DNA from: Methyloceanibacter caenitepidi
Lineage (GTDB): Bacteria; Pseudomonadota; Alphaproteobacteria; Rhizobiales; Methyloligellaceae
Length of the DNA: 64,000 bases
Assembly: GCF_000828475.1 (NCBI RefSeq)
Contig: NZ_AP014648.1
Span: forward strand, 310,001 to 374,000
Direction: 5' to 3'
Shown: positions 27,917 through 37,900 of the stretch, piece after piece
Layout: every line of letters starts with the position of its first letter
Position numbering within the stretch: the first letter of the stretch is position 1
Position numbers and translations under genes: made by a program
Notes under the pieces: generated by a model
Databases searched by the model: none
What the model was told of the DNA's origin: nothing
What the model saw: the letters and a program-made list of their open reading frames with translations, nothing else

Positions 27917-28018
27917 CCAGTCCGGCATTCGACGCCGACTGGCCGGGGCGGTCCCGCCGCCCTCCCGCCATAGACCATCCCTTTCCTTTTCTCTTCGTTC
28001 GCGCGCCGGTAAGCGCGC
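27917..28018 (+). promoter_or_regulatory. structured, C-rich leader of rho
   Basis: The 270-base gap before rho has two hairpins: CCAGT(C)CGGC/GCCGACTGG at 27917-27942 (nine pairs, one bulge) and GCGCGC/GCGCGC at 28001-28018. Between them, 27955-28000 is strongly pyrimidine-rich and poor in G, as expected of a Rho-utilisation site. Rho autoregulation through its leader is known in other bacteria; that this leader does so is inference. Confidence 0.45.
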
Positions 28019-28061
28019 GGCAATCCAAACCACAACCCCTTTCCCCATTGGAGTTAGCAGC

Positions 28062-29327
28062 GTGCAGGAAATGAAGCTGCAAGATTTGAAGGCCAAATCG
28101 CCGACGGAGCTTTTGAGCTTCGCCGAGGAGGTCGAAGTCGAGAACGCGAACGCCATGCGCAAGCAGGAACTGATGTTCGCGATCCTGAAACAACTCGCCG
28201 CCCGGGAGGTGGACATCACCGGCCAGGGCGTGGTCGAGGTGCTGCAGGACGGATTCGGCTTTCTACGGTCGCCGGATTCGAACTATCTGGCCGGCCCCGA
28301 CGACATCTACGTTTCGCCCTCGCAGATCCGGCGCTTCGGCCTTCGGACCGGCGACACGGTCGAGGGGCAGATCAGAAGCCCCAAGGAAGGCGAACGCTAT
28401 TTCGCGCTTCTCAAGGTCAACACGATCAATTTCGAGGACCCGGAGAAGCAGCGCCACAAGATCCATTTCGACAATCTGACGCCGCTCTACCCGGACGAGC
28501 GTCTCGAGATGGAGACGGAGGATCCGACGCGGAAGGACCATACTGGACGGGTCATCGACATCGTGGCGCCCATCGGTAAGGGCCAGCGTGGCTTGATCGT
28601 GGCGCAGCCGCGCACGGGTAAGACCGTGATTCTCCAGAATATCGCCCACGCGATCACCGCCAATCATCCGGAGTGCTATCTGATCGTGCTCCTGATCGAC
28701 GAGCGCCCGGAAGAAGTGACGGACATGCAGCGCTCCGTGAAGGGTGAGGTCGTGTCCTCCACCTTCGACGAGCCGGCCGCGCGCCACGTGCAGGTAGCCG
28801 AGATGGTGATCGAGAAGGCCAAGCGCCTGGTGGAGCATGGCCGCGATGTGGTTATCCTCTTGGACTCGATCACCCGTTTGGGCCGCGCCTACAACACGGT
28901 GGTTCCCTCTTCCGGCAAGGTGCTGACCGGCGGTGTCGACGCGAACGCGCTGCAGCGCCCGAAGCGTTTCTTCGGCGCGGCGCGAAATATCGAAGAAGGC
29001 GGTTCGCTGACGATCATCGCCACGGCCCTGATCGACACGGGCAGTCGCATGGACGAAGTCATCTTCGAAGAGTTCAAGGGCACCGGTAACTCCGAAGTCG
29101 TGCTCGACCGTAAGGTCGCCGACAAGCGCGTGTTCCCGGCTATCGACATCGCCCGGTCCGGCACCCGAAAAGAGGAGCTGCTGGTCGACAAGGATCAGCT
29201 CAAGAAGATGTACGTGCTCCGCCGTATCCTGAACCCCATGGGCACCATGGATGCGATCGAGTTCCTGGTCGACAAGCTGAAGCAGACCAAGAACAACGCC
29301 GAGTTCTTCGACTCGATGAATACGTAG
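28062..29327 (+). CDS. rho: transcription termination factor Rho
   Basis: Hexameric RNA helicase that ends transcription. 421 residues: N-terminal Rho-N helix bundle ([14 protein letters not shown]), cold-shock RNA-binding fold ([16 protein letters not shown]), P-loop [20 protein letters not shown], Walker [17 protein letters not shown], and the Q/R-loop regions. GTG at 28062, preceded by GGAG eight bases upstream, is favoured over the ATG three codons later. Convergent with the DUF255 gene. Confidence 0.97.
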   Translation: MQEMKLQDLKAKSPTELLSFAEEVEVENANAMRKQELMFAILKQLAAREVDITGQGVVEVLQDGFGFLRSPDSNYLAGPDDIYVSPSQIRRFGLRTGDTVEGQIRSPKEGERYFALLKVNTINFEDPEKQRHKIHFDNLTPLYPDERLEMETEDPTRKDHTGRVIDIVAPIGKGQRGLIVAQPRTGKTVILQNIAHAITANHPECYLIVLLIDERPEEVTDMQRSVKGEVVSSTFDEPAARHVQVAEMVIEKAKRLVEHGRDVVILLDSITRLGRAYNTVVPSSGKVLTGGVDANALQRPKRFFGAARNIEEGGSLTIIATALIDTGSRMDEVIFEEFKGTGNSEVVLDRKVADKRVFPAIDIARSGTRKEELLVDKDQLKKMYVLRRILNPMGTMDAIEFLVDKLKQTKNNAEFFDSMNT

Positions 29328-29351
29328 ATTTTGCGCCTGGAGTGGCGGCCG

Positions 29352-31397
29352 CTAGGCGACCGTCACCTCTCGTGCGGTCTTGATCGTCTCCACGAGCTTT
29401 TCAGGCTCCGTGACCGGCAAGGAGCATTGCGGGCCGATGCAGACATAAGCGGTGGTCTTGCCGTCGATGACGGTCTTACCGGCCGCGGGTGACGTGGACG
29501 GCAGGGTCTCGTCGGCCCAGACCTCGTCCACCACGGCGTTCGGAAGCGAGACGTCGCGAAGTGCCGCACGCATGGCCGTGGGGTCGCCGCCTTCCGGCAC
29601 CATCAGGACAATGAGCGCCGGCGCTAGCCGGTCGAGCGCCGCCCCCAGCATGCCGGAATGGCCGACCGGGTTGGCGGTGATCGCGGGGCCGAACGCCTCG
29701 ATGATCCTCTCGGCACGATCCGTATACGTCGTATGGCCGGTCCAGGACGCGAGCGCGACGAGGTTCGACACCATCATCGCGTTGGCGTTTGGTGTGGCAT
29801 CGTCGTGCGCGTTGAGCGGACGCACGAGGATGTCGGCCGTATCGTCGGCCGCCAGGTGATAGCCGCCGAGATCTTCCGACCAGTAGTGCTTGTCGAGGAC
29901 ATGGGTCCAGGCGCAGGCCTGCTCCACGTATTCCGGATTGTTCGTGGCGTTGGCGAGGGCCAGCGCGGCGCGGATCATGTTGGCGTAGTCGCTGGCTGTC
30001 GCCGGCGCATTGCCCGGACCTTCGCGATAGGCGTGGATGAGCCGCACGCCCATACTCATCCGCATAAGGACGAAATCGAAGGCGGCCTCGGCGGCTTCCA
30101 GCCACTCGGGTCTGTCGAAGGCTGTGGCGGCATTGGCGAGCGCCGCGACCACGAGCCCGTTCCAATCGGCGAGGACCTTGTCGTCGAAACCAGGACGTAT
30201 ACGGAGGGAGCGGCCCTCGAACAGCGTCCTCAGCATGCCTTTCAGCCGTGCCTCGGTGTCGTCGTCGCGCAAGTCGACCGTATACAGACGATTGGGGATG
30301 TTCTTCCCCTCAAAATTGCCCGGCGGGGTGACGTCGTATATGTCGGCGAAGAAGTCGATGTTCTCCGCGCCAAGCAGGGCCTTCACCTCGTCGAAGTCCC
30401 AGACATAGAACTTGCCCTCCTCGCCTTCGGAGTCCGCATCCAGAGACGCGGCGAAGGCGCCGCCTTCCGTGACCATCTCCCGCAGGAGCCAGGCGACGGT
30501 CTCCTCGATCCGCTTGGCAAAGAGCGGCGATTTGGTCTCGCGCCAGACCTCGGTCATGAGGTCGATCAGGAGCGCGTTGTCGTAGAGCATCTTCTCGAAG
30601 TGAGGGACGAGCCATCGCTCGTCGACGCTGTAGCGGGCGAAGCCGCCGCCCACATGGTCGTAGATGCCGCCCTGGCAAATTTGGGTCAGCGTGAGGTCGA
30701 CCGCGTCCCGCAGGGACTCCACGTCGTAGCGGAGGCCGCCGCGCCAGAGGAGAGAGAAGAAGGTCGTTTGCGGGAATTTCGGGGCGCCGCGCAGGCCGCC
30801 GGTCACAGGGTCGACGGCCTGGAGGAAGCGCTGGGTCCAGTTCTCAAGTGTGGCGTCGGTGAGCGGGACGGCCTCGCCTTTGGGCTGCGTGGGGGTCAGC
30901 CGGGATCGGAGGGCGTCGGCGTTGGTGCGGATTTTTTGCGGCTCCGCATGAAACGTATGGGCGACCGTGCGGAGGACGTCCACGAAGGCGGGGCGGCCGT
31001 AGCGCTGCTCTTTCGGGAAATAGGTGCCGCCCCAGAACGGTTCGGCGTCCGGCGTGAGGAACATCGTCAGCGGCCAGCCGCCTTGCTCGCCGATCATGTG
31101 CAGCGCGTTCATATAGATCGAGTCGACGTCCGGCCGTTCCTCGCGATCGACCTTGATGTTCACAAACAGGTCGTTCATGACCGCGGCTGTTTCCGGATCC
31201 TCGAAACTTTCATGCGCCATGACATGGCACCAATGACAAGCGGCGTAGCCGACCGACAGCAGGATGGGCTTGCCGGTGCGCTTGGCCTCGGCCAGGGCAT
31301 CCGGGCCCCAGGGGCGCCAGTGGACGGGATTGTCCTTGTGTTGGCGCAGATAGGGACTGGTCTGGTCGGCGAGTTGATTTCCGTCTTGTTCGGCCAT
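29352..31397 (-). CDS. thioredoxin-domain DUF255 (YyaL/spermatogenesis-associated 20) protein
   Basis: 681-residue cytosolic protein. The N-terminal thioredoxin-like domain (about 1-165) has SPYLRQHKDNPVHW and the CxxC YAACHWCHVMAHESF; the remaining part is an alpha/alpha barrel resembling N-acylglucosamine 2-epimerase folds (YDHVGGGFARYSVDERWLVPHFEKMLYDNA). Widely conserved, no agreed biochemical role. Divergent from mnmE with only 41 bases between starts. Confidence 0.85.
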   Translation of the reverse strand: MAEQDGNQLADQTSPYLRQHKDNPVHWRPWGPDALAEAKRTGKPILLSVGYAACHWCHVMAHESFEDPETAAVMNDLFVNIKVDREERPDVDSIYMNALHMIGEQGGWPLTMFLTPDAEPFWGGTYFPKEQRYGRPAFVDVLRTVAHTFHAEPQKIRTNADALRSRLTPTQPKGEAVPLTDATLENWTQRFLQAVDPVTGGLRGAPKFPQTTFFSLLWRGGLRYDVESLRDAVDLTLTQICQGGIYDHVGGGFARYSVDERWLVPHFEKMLYDNALLIDLMTEVWRETKSPLFAKRIEETVAWLLREMVTEGGAFAASLDADSEGEEGKFYVWDFDEVKALLGAENIDFFADIYDVTPPGNFEGKNIPNRLYTVDLRDDDTEARLKGMLRTLFEGRSLRIRPGFDDKVLADWNGLVVAALANAATAFDRPEWLEAAEAAFDFVLMRMSMGVRLIHAYREGPGNAPATASDYANMIRAALALANATNNPEYVEQACAWTHVLDKHYWSEDLGGYHLAADDTADILVRPLNAHDDATPNANAMMVSNLVALASWTGHTTYTDRAERIIEAFGPAITANPVGHSGMLGAALDRLAPALIVLMVPEGGDPTAMRAALRDVSLPNAVVDEVWADETLPSTSPAAGKTVIDGKTTAYVCIGPQCSLPVTEPEKLVETIKTAREVTVA

Positions 31398-31438
31398 CCT
31401 GGCTTCCGGTCTTCTATAGGCTCCGAGTACGATAGCCT

Positions 31439-32788
31439 ATGAAACACACGCATCCTCATCATGGAACAGTGGACCCGCGGCCAACGTCCGGAGGCGACAC
31501 GATTGTGGCGCTTGCGTCTGGCGCGGGGGTGGCAGCCGTCGCGGTTGTGCGCGTCTCGGGCCCGGGCACCCGTGCGGTACTGGAGAACCTCATCGGTTCG
31601 GCGCCTGTTCCACGTGAAGCATCCTTGCGCCGCATTGGCGGTATCGACCGCGGGCTGGTGTTGTGGTTTCCGGGTCCGGCAAGCTTCACGGGCGAGGACA
31701 TGGCCGAGCTGCAGGTGCACGGCGGCCGCGCCGTCGTGAAGGCCGTGGTTGAAGCCGTGCTGGCGACCGAAGGCACGCGCCTTGCGGAGCCCGGCGAGTT
31801 CGCCCGGCGGGCCTTCGAGAACGGCAAGCTGGATCTCACCGAGGTCGAGGGTCTGGCAGATTTGGTCAGTGCGGAGACGGAAGCGCAGCGGCGGCAGGCG
31901 TTGGCGCAATCCGAAGGTGGGCTGCGCCGGCTCTACGAGGGCTGGCGGGCGGAGCTTCTGAAGGCGCAAAGCCTCATGGAGGCCGGGCTCGACTTTTCCG
32001 ACGAGGCCGACGTGGCGGAGGATGCGACGCGGATGGCCGGCGATGTAGTGGGGGCCCTGCTCCCGAAGATCGAGGCGCATCTCGCGGACAAGAGCGGCGA
32101 GCGTCTGCGGGATGGCTTCCGTGTCGTAATTGCCGGGCCGCCCAACGCGGGCAAGTCGTCCATCTTGAATGCGCTGGCGAAGCGCGACGTGGCGATCGTG
32201 TCCGAGGAAGCCGGCACAACGCGCGACGTGATCGAGGTGCATCTCGATATCGGCGGCATGCCGGTGATCGTCGCGGACACGGCGGGCCTGCGCGAAGGCG
32301 GCGGCGCCGTCGAGAGCGAGGGCATCCGCCGTGCGGTGTCGCGCGCGCAAGGCGCCGACCTCGTGCTTTGGATCGTGGATGCGGCGGAACCCAATCCGGA
32401 AGCCGCGCCGGGTTTTGGCGGCGTGCCGGTTCTGTCCGTCACCAACAAGTCCGACTTGGTCTCACGTTCTGCGGCTGGAAGCACATCGGGGGTGACGATG
32501 TCGGCCAAGACCGGAGAGGGCCTCGAGGCGCTCATTGCCGAGCTGGGCCAGCGCGCGGGTGCGGGTATCGGGGCACATTGTGCCGCGCCGATCACCAGGA
32601 CACGCCATCGGGTCGAGCTTGTGTCGGTTCGGGACGCCCTGAAACGATTTGTTAACCACGATCTCGATTCGGAACTCCGGGCGGAGGAGTTGCGGATCGC
32701 CGCGCACCATTTGGGACGCCTTACGGGCCGGATCGACGTCGAGGAAGTGCTTGGCGCCATCTTCTCCGAGTTCTGCATCGGGAAGTAG
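31439..32788 (+). CDS. mnmE: tRNA modification GTPase MnmE
   Basis: With MnmG forms the cmnm5U34 tRNA-wobble modification complex. 449 residues. The N-terminal folate-binding domain starts at GDTIVALASG; the GTPase domain has GPPNAGKSSIL, DTAGLREG and NKSD; the C-terminal CIGK motif carries the catalytic Cys. The start is uncertain: ATG at 31439 gives a His-rich 20-residue tail, and GTG at 31469 is an alternative. A parS-like palindrome lies inside the gene at 31606. Confidence 0.95.
   Translation: MKHTHPHHGTVDPRPTSGGDTIVALASGAGVAAVAVVRVSGPGTRAVLENLIGSAPVPREASLRRIGGIDRGLVLWFPGPASFTGEDMAELQVHGGRAVVKAVVEAVLATEGTRLAEPGEFARRAFENGKLDLTEVEGLADLVSAETEAQRRQALAQSEGGLRRLYEGWRAELLKAQSLMEAGLDFSDEADVAEDATRMAGDVVGALLPKIEAHLADKSGERLRDGFRVVIAGPPNAGKSSILNALAKRDVAIVSEEAGTTRDVIEVHLDIGGMPVIVADTAGLREGGGAVESEGIRRAVSRAQGADLVLWIVDAAEPNPEAAPGFGGVPVLSVTNKSDLVSRSAAGSTSGVTMSAKTGEGLEALIAELGQRAGAGIGAHCAAPITRTRHRVELVSVRDALKRFVNHDLDSELRAEELRIAAHHLGRLTGRIDVEEVLGAIFSEFCIGK
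31606..31621. promoter_or_regulatory. parS: parS-like ParB-binding palindrome inside mnmE
   Basis: TGTTCCACGTGAAGCA matches the parS consensus TGTTTCACGTGAAACA at 14 of 16 positions, including the central CACGTG. It is about 3.9 kb upstream of parA, within the distance seen for chromosomal parS clusters. Confidence 0.6.
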
Positions 32789-32815
32789 GAGCATGCGCCC
32801 CGTGCGCGACCGAAA

Positions 32816-32831
32816 TGATTCACGTGAAACG
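32816..32831. promoter_or_regulatory. parS: parS-like ParB-binding palindrome, mnmE-mnmG gap (copy 1)
   Basis: TGATTCACGTGAAACG matches the parS consensus at 14 of 16 positions. It lies in the 149-base non-coding gap and is repeated 38 bases further on. Confidence 0.75.
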
Positions 32832-32853
32832 TTGCTGAAGGCGCACGTCAGAA

Positions 32854-32869
32854 TGATTCACGTGAAACA
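32854..32869. promoter_or_regulatory. parS: parS-like ParB-binding palindrome, mnmE-mnmG gap (copy 2)
   Basis: TGATTCACGTGAAACA matches the parS consensus at 15 of 16 positions, the best site in the window. Together with the copy at 32816 it shows a repeated AATGATTCACGTGAAAC unit with 38-base spacing. Confidence 0.8.
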
Positions 32870-32937
32870 TCGTCCCGGTAGGTCGTCGATGGCGGCTCTG
32901 CTTTGACGCGGGCGCATTTCGCCACTACTTAGCGCCC

Positions 32938-34833
32938 ATGAAGGACAACATGAGCGACGCGCCTACACTGAAGCCCTACGACGTGATCGTCATCGGCGGT
33001 GGCCACGCCGGCTGCGAAGCCGCGAGCGCGGCCGCGCGGCTCGGTGCGCGCACGGCTCTGGTGACGCATAGCGCATCGTCCATCGGCGAGATGTCGTGCA
33101 ATCCTGCCATCGGTGGCCTGGGCAAGGGGCACCTTGTGCGCGAGATCGATGCCCTGGACGGGCTGATGGGCCGGGTCGCCGATGCCGCTGGCATTCAGTT
33201 CCGCATGCTGAACCGGAGCAAGGGGCCGGCGGTGCAGGGGCCGCGTGCCCAGGCCGACCGCAAGCTCTACCGGGAGGCCATGCAGGCCGCCATTACCGCG
33301 ACCGAAAATCTCGAGGTGATCGAGGCCGCGGCTGAGGACCTTATTGTCGACGGCGATCGCGTGGCAGGCATCGTCACGGGCGACGGCCGCCGGCTCGTCG
33401 CGGGTGCGGTGGTCCTGACGACCGGCACGTTCTTGCGTGGGCTCATCCATATCGGCGACACGCGCATTCCGGCCGGTCGGATGGGCGAAGCGCCGGCGCT
33501 TGGCCTGTCCGAGCGCCTGTATGGTCTCGGCCTGCGTATGGGGCGCTTGAAGACGGGCACGCCCCCGCGTCTCGACGGGACGACCATCGATTGGGCCCGG
33601 CTGCAGGAGCAACCCGGCGACACGCCGCCGGTGCCGTTCTCGTTCCTCACGGAAACCATCTCGACGCCGCAGGTGCCCTGCCACATCACCTATACGACTG
33701 AAGAGACTCACAGAATCATCGAGGCGAACCTTTCGCGGGCGCCGATGTACTCGGGCGCCATCGAGAGCGTCGGTCCGCGCTACTGCCCGTCCATCGAGGA
33801 CAAGGTGGTGCGCTTCAAGGATCGGGCGAGCCACCAGATCTTTCTGGAGCCCGAAGGCCTCGACGACGAGACGGTCTACCCGAACGGGATCTCGACCTCC
33901 CTGCCCGAGGACGTCCAGCACGCGTTCCTGAAAACCATTGCGGGTCTCGAGAACGTTCACGTGAAACGTCCGGGCTACGCGATCGAGTACGATTACGTGG
34001 ATCCGCGCGAACTGCATCCGAGCCTCGAGACGAAGGTCGTGCGGGGTCTTTTCCTTGCCGGCCAGATCAACGGCACCACGGGATACGAAGAAGCCGGCGC
34101 GCAAGGCCTCATTGCGGGTCTCAATGCCGCGAAGGTCGCAGGCGGCGACCGGGATCGCTTCGCCGTGACGCGGGCCGACGGCTATCTCGGCGTGATGATC
34201 GACGATCTCGTGACGCGGGGCGTCACCGAGCCGTACCGGATGTTCACCTCGCGGGCGGAATACCGGCTCATGCTACGCGCCGACAACGCGGACCAGCGGC
34301 TGACGCCGCTCGGCATCGCCGTGGGCTGTGTGGGCGCGGAGCGCTGCCGGTCTTTCGAAGCGAAGGCGGACCGTCTGGCGGCAGGCGCGGAACTCCTCCG
34401 CGGCCTGACGCTGACGCCGAACGAAGCCGCAAACGCGGGTCTCGCCATCAATCGCGATGGGCGCAAGCGCAGCGCCTTCGATCTTCTGAGCTACCCGGAG
34501 ATCGATATTGCCCGGCTTACGCAGATCTGGCCCGAGATCGGGGCGCTCGATGCCGCCACCGCCAATCAACTCGCAATCGATGCCCGCTACGCGGTTTACA
34601 TCGCGCGACAGGAATTGGATGTCGCCGCGTTCCGCAAGGACGAGGCCATAGCGATCCCCGCCGATTTCTCCTACGAGGCGCTTCCGGGTCTTTCCAACGA
34701 GCTGCGGCAAAAGCTGTCTCGGCATCGGCCGGCGAGTCTCGGGCAGGCGGCGCGCCTCGATGGGATGACGCCGGCGGCGCTGATGTTGCTCCTTGCCCAT
34801 GTGAAAAAGAGCGCACCAGCGAAAAGCGCATGA
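32938..34833 (+). CDS. mnmG: tRNA uridine-5-carboxymethylaminomethyl synthesis enzyme MnmG
   Basis: FAD protein that pairs with MnmE to modify tRNA wobble uridine. 631 residues. The FAD-binding [21 protein letters not shown], the [24 protein letters not shown] signature and [12 protein letters not shown] are diagnostic; [20 protein letters not shown] residues appear as [16 protein letters not shown]. An in-frame ATG 12 bases after the first could also be the start. The stop overlaps the rsmG start (ATGA). Contains a weaker parS-like site at 33953. Confidence 0.97.
   Translation: MKDNMSDAPTLKPYDVIVIGGGHAGCEAASAAARLGARTALVTHSASSIGEMSCNPAIGGLGKGHLVREIDALDGLMGRVADAAGIQFRMLNRSKGPAVQGPRAQADRKLYREAMQAAITATENLEVIEAAAEDLIVDGDRVAGIVTGDGRRLVAGAVVLTTGTFLRGLIHIGDTRIPAGRMGEAPALGLSERLYGLGLRMGRLKTGTPPRLDGTTIDWARLQEQPGDTPPVPFSFLTETISTPQVPCHITYTTEETHRIIEANLSRAPMYSGAIESVGPRYCPSIEDKVVRFKDRASHQIFLEPEGLDDETVYPNGISTSLPEDVQHAFLKTIAGLENVHVKRPGYAIEYDYVDPRELHPSLETKVVRGLFLAGQINGTTGYEEAGAQGLIAGLNAAKVAGGDRDRFAVTRADGYLGVMIDDLVTRGVTEPYRMFTSRAEYRLMLRADNADQRLTPLGIAVGCVGAERCRSFEAKADRLAAGAELLRGLTLTPNEAANAGLAINRDGRKRSAFDLLSYPEIDIARLTQIWPEIGALDAATANQLAIDARYAVYIARQELDVAAFRKDEAIAIPADFSYEALPGLSNELRQKLSRHRPASLGQAARLDGMTPAALMLLLAHVKKSAPAKSA
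33953..33968. promoter_or_regulatory. weak parS-like site inside mnmG
   Basis: ACGTTCACGTGAAACG has the central TTCACGTGAAAC of parS but matches the 16-base consensus at only 12 positions. It may be a degenerate or inactive site. Confidence 0.3.
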
Positions 34834-35495
34834 GTGCGGACAGTAAACGCGGCGCCCTCGCATCGAGTGCGGAATCGTTCGCCGACACCTTTAAAGTTTC
34901 ACATGAAACAATCCACAGGCTAGAGCGCCTTGTGGACCTCCTGGAGCACTGGCAGAAAACGACGAATCTCGTCGCCCCCTCCACGCTTCCGGACGTCTGG
35001 GGCCGCCATCTGGCCGACTCAGCGCAGCTTTCAGGGCTTGCACCGAAAGCGCGACTCTGGCTCGATCTAGGATCGGGCGGCGGCTTTCCAGGATTGGTGG
35101 TCGCCATCCTTCGAAGCGGCGATCCGGACTTCCGCATGCATCTCGTTGAATCGAATCACAAAAAATGCGCGTTCCTCGGCCAGGCGGTACGGGCTGTTCA
35201 GGCCCCTGTGGACATTCATGCGATGCGTATTGAACAGTTTGCGGAAAACGCCCAAAGCCTAAGGCCGGACGTGGTCAGCGCCCGTGCGCTCGCGCCGCTG
35301 CCCCGTCTCTTGGAGCTTGCAGAACCGTTTCTGCGAGGTGAAACCCGGGGGCTGTTCCTGAAAGGCCGCGAAACAGAAGCCGAGATCGCCTCCGCCCAAG
35401 ACCGGTGGAGCTTCGGTCATGTGTGCCATCCAAGCCTGACGGCCGACGACGCGTGGGTCGTTCAGGTCACGAATCTGCGCCGGAGGCCCGCATGA
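34830..35495 (+). CDS. rsmG: 16S rRNA (guanine-N7) methyltransferase RsmG
   Basis: Methylates G527 of 16S rRNA; the old name is GidB. 221 residues. The SAM-binding [19 protein letters not shown] and the upstream [24 protein letters not shown] are characteristic. The ATG overlaps the mnmG TGA, and the stop overlaps the parA start, so mnmG-rsmG-parA are translationally coupled. A parS-like sequence with CACATG at the centre lies near its start. Confidence 0.95.
   Translation: MSADSKRGALASSAESFADTFKVSHETIHRLERLVDLLEHWQKTTNLVAPSTLPDVWGRHLADSAQLSGLAPKARLWLDLGSGGGFPGLVVAILRSGDPDFRMHLVESNHKKCAFLGQAVRAVQAPVDIHAMRIEQFAENAQSLRPDVVSARALAPLPRLLELAEPFLRGETRGLFLKGRETEAEIASAQDRWSFGHVCHPSLTADDAWVVQVTNLRRRPA
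34895..34910. promoter_or_regulatory. parS-like site in the 5' part of rsmG
   Basis: AGTTTCACATGAAACA matches the parS consensus at 14 of 16 positions, but the mismatch in the centre (CACATG instead of CACGTG) makes ParB binding less certain. Confidence 0.4.
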
Positions 35496-36295
35496 GCCGG
35501 AGCATCATGCGCGTCATCGCTCTCGCCAATCAGAAAGGGGGCGTCGGCAAGACGACCACGGCGATCAACCTCGGGACCGCCCTCGCCGCCGTCGGCGAAC
35601 GCGTGTTGATCGTCGACCTCGATCCGCAAGGCAACGCCTCGACGGGACTCGGCATCGATCAGCGCGAACACTCGACATTCGACGTTCTCACGGGCGATGC
35701 CTCGATCCTCGACGCGAAGGTCGCGACGCACGTCCCGCGCCTGTCGATCATCCCGGCGACCATCGATCTCATGTCGTTCGAGCGAGAAGTCGGCGAGAGC
35801 AGCGGCAAACACTATCGTCTGCGCGATTGCTTCGCCGAGCTGGCTGCCAGCGAGAGCGACGACGCCCGCACGACCTACGTGCTGATCGACTGCCCGCCCT
35901 CGCTCAATCTTCTGACGCTCAACGCCCTGGCGGCGGCAGACGCCGTGCTGGTGCCGTTGCAATGCGAGTTCTTTGCCCTTGAAGGTCTGGCCCAGCTCTT
36001 GAGCACCGTCGAGGAGATCCGCGGCCGGCTCAATCCGAAGCTGCGCATTCACGGCGTGGTCCTGACCATGTACGACCAACGCACCAGCCTTTCGGACCAG
36101 GTGGTGCAGGACGTCCGGGATGTCCTCGGCGACAAGGTCTACACGACTGTGATTCCCCGGAACGTGCGCGTGGCCGAGTCGCCGTCGCACGGCAAGCCCG
36201 TCCTTCTCTACGATTACAAGTGCAGTGGAAGCCAAGCCTATATCCAACTCGCCTCGGAGGTCATCGAGCGCGAGCGGCGGATCAAGGCGGCATGA
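35492..36295 (+). CDS. parA: chromosome partitioning ATPase ParA
   Basis: Deviant-Walker ATPase that moves ParB-parS complexes to segregate the origin. 267 residues. IALANQKGGVGKTTTAINLG is the deviant Walker A; VDLDPQGNAST is Walker A', and LIDCPPSLNLLTLNAL Walker B. Chromosomal (Soj) type without an N-terminal HTH domain. ATG at 35492 overlaps the rsmG stop; the longer frame is antisense to nothing but lies inside rsmG. Confidence 0.97.
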   Translation: MSRSIMRVIALANQKGGVGKTTTAINLGTALAAVGERVLIVDLDPQGNASTGLGIDQREHSTFDVLTGDASILDAKVATHVPRLSIIPATIDLMSFEREVGESSGKHYRLRDCFAELAASESDDARTTYVLIDCPPSLNLLTLNALAAADAVLVPLQCEFFALEGLAQLLSTVEEIRGRLNPKLRIHGVVLTMYDQRTSLSDQVVQDVRDVLGDKVYTTVIPRNVRVAESPSHGKPVLLYDYKCSGSQAYIQLASEVIERERRIKAA

Positions 36296-36338
36296 TGCGG
36301 GGACGGCCCAATGCCGTCCGGAACTGGAGACCAAGAAG

Positions 36339-37205
36339 ATGGCAGTGAGCGCACAGAAGAAACGATTGGGCCGGAGCCTCGCCTCCCTCATCGGAGACGA
36401 GCCGACAGGAGCCGCGCTTGCTTCCGAGGATCAGCGGACCGTAGCTCTATCGGCGCTAAAGGCGAGTTCGTACAACCCGCGCCGGGATTTTTCCGACGAG
36501 CACCTTGAGGAGCTTGCCGCCTCGATTCGCGAGCGCGGCCTCGTCCAACCGCTCGTTGTGCGCCCCAAAGGAACCGACAAATACGAGATCGTCGCCGGCG
36601 AGCGCCGCTGGCGTGCGGCTCAGCGGGCCAACCTCCATGAGGTTCCCGTAATCATCCGTACACTGACGGACAAGGAAGCAATCGAGATCGCGATCATCGA
36701 GAACGTCCAGCGCGAGGACCTCAACGCCATCGAAGAGGGCGAGGGCTATCAGGCGCTCATGGACGGTCACGACTACACGCAGGAAGACCTCTCAAAGGTG
36801 ATCGGCAAGAGCCGCAGCCACCTCGCCAATACGCTCCGTTTACTGAAGTTACCGAAGGCCGTCCGTGATCTCGTCCGCAACGGCGATCTCAGTGCCGGCC
36901 ACGCCCGCGCGCTGATCGGGCGCGACGATGCCGCGAAGCTCGCCGAGCGTATCGTCAAGGAGGGTTTGACCGTGCGCCAGGTAGAGGCGCTGGCGCAGGA
37001 ACAAAAGGCGAAGGGCAAAACCAAAGCCAAGGCCGGTAAGGACGCCAACACGCGCGCCGCCGAAACGGAGCTGCACGAGGCTCTGGGCCTGCGCGTCGAA
37101 ATCAAGAGCGGCCGCGGCGAACGCGGCGAGCTGCGCATTCGCTATACGAATTTCGATCAGCTCGAAGACTTGCGCGAACGGCTCATGCGTACGCCCGGCC
37201 GATAG
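36339..37205 (+). CDS. parB: chromosome partitioning protein ParB
   Basis: CTP-dependent DNA clamp that binds parS. 288 residues. The N-terminal SLASLIGD, the CTP-binding box SIRERGLVQPLVVRP and GERRWRAAQ, IENVQREDLN, and the HTH SKVIGKSRSHLANTLRLLKLP are all seen; the C-terminal dimer domain is after a Lys/Ala-rich linker. ATG at 36339 follows 43 bases after parA. Convergent with pyrE. Five candidate parS sites lie upstream. Confidence 0.97.
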   Translation: MAVSAQKKRLGRSLASLIGDEPTGAALASEDQRTVALSALKASSYNPRRDFSDEHLEELAASIRERGLVQPLVVRPKGTDKYEIVAGERRWRAAQRANLHEVPVIIRTLTDKEAIEIAIIENVQREDLNAIEEGEGYQALMDGHDYTQEDLSKVIGKSRSHLANTLRLLKLPKAVRDLVRNGDLSAGHARALIGRDDAAKLAERIVKEGLTVRQVEALAQEQKAKGKTKAKAGKDANTRAAETELHEALGLRVEIKSGRGERGELRIRYTNFDQLEDLRERLMRTPGR

Positions 37206-37242
37206 CCACAATCGTCGTTCCTAAATACGACGTATACGGACG

Positions 37243-37830
37243 TTATTCCGTGCCGCCGCCAAGGAACTCCTCGGCCTTGAATAGAGATTTGAAGGGCACG
37301 CCCGCGTCGGCATAGAGTGCCGCCGCGCCTTCGCCCCGGTCGAGGATCGAGATGACCAGGGACACCTTGGCGCCGGCATCCTCGACGACCTTGACCGCAT
37401 CCATGGCGGAGCCTCCGGTCGTCGTCACGTCTTCGAGAATGACGACTGTCTTTCCGGCAATGTCGTTTCCGTCGACGCGTTTCTTGGTGCCGTGATCCTT
37501 CACCGCCTTGCGCACAAAAAAGCCGGGCAGGTAACGGCCATAGGCGGGGGACTTCATGGCGACGGGGGCGATCAAGGGCACGGCGCCCATTTCCAACCCG
37601 CCGACGGCATCGGCGTCGATCCCCTGAAGCTCCTCGAGAATCAGCTCGGCCATCAGCGCCGCGCCGTCCGGGTCGAGCATGGCCGGCTTCATGTCGAAGT
37701 AGTACGTGCTCTCCTTGCCCGAGGCGAGGACCACCTTGCCGCGGCGGAATGCCTTCGCCTGCAACAGCATAAAGAGCTTGTTGCGGCGCTCGAACGTCGC
37801 GGGGTCCTGTCCGGCAGCCTGGTGCTCCAT
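37243..37830 (-). CDS. pyrE: orotate phosphoribosyltransferase
   Basis: Forms orotidine monophosphate from orotate and PRPP in pyrimidine synthesis. 195 residues. The PRPP-binding loop is VVILEDVTTTGGSAM; substrate contacts include SGKESTYYFDMKPAM and GLEMGAVPL. Single gene, convergent with parB and downstream of holA on the same strand with a 70-base gap. Confidence 0.95.
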   Translation of the reverse strand: MEHQAAGQDPATFERRNKLFMLLQAKAFRRGKVVLASGKESTYYFDMKPAMLDPDGAALMAELILEELQGIDADAVGGLEMGAVPLIAPVAMKSPAYGRYLPGFFVRKAVKDHGTKKRVDGNDIAGKTVVILEDVTTTGGSAMDAVKVVEDAGAKVSLVISILDRGEGAAALYADAGVPFKSLFKAEEFLGGGTE

Positions 37831-37900
37831 TGCCCATTCCTCTGAAAGTGAAGTCGCCTACTGAATAAGAACGGGCGCGCGCGGCGTCAAACCCGGGGTG

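Noticed and set aside
29658..31442. 594-codon plus-strand frame
   Set aside because: Antisense to the DUF255 gene, no recognisable motifs.
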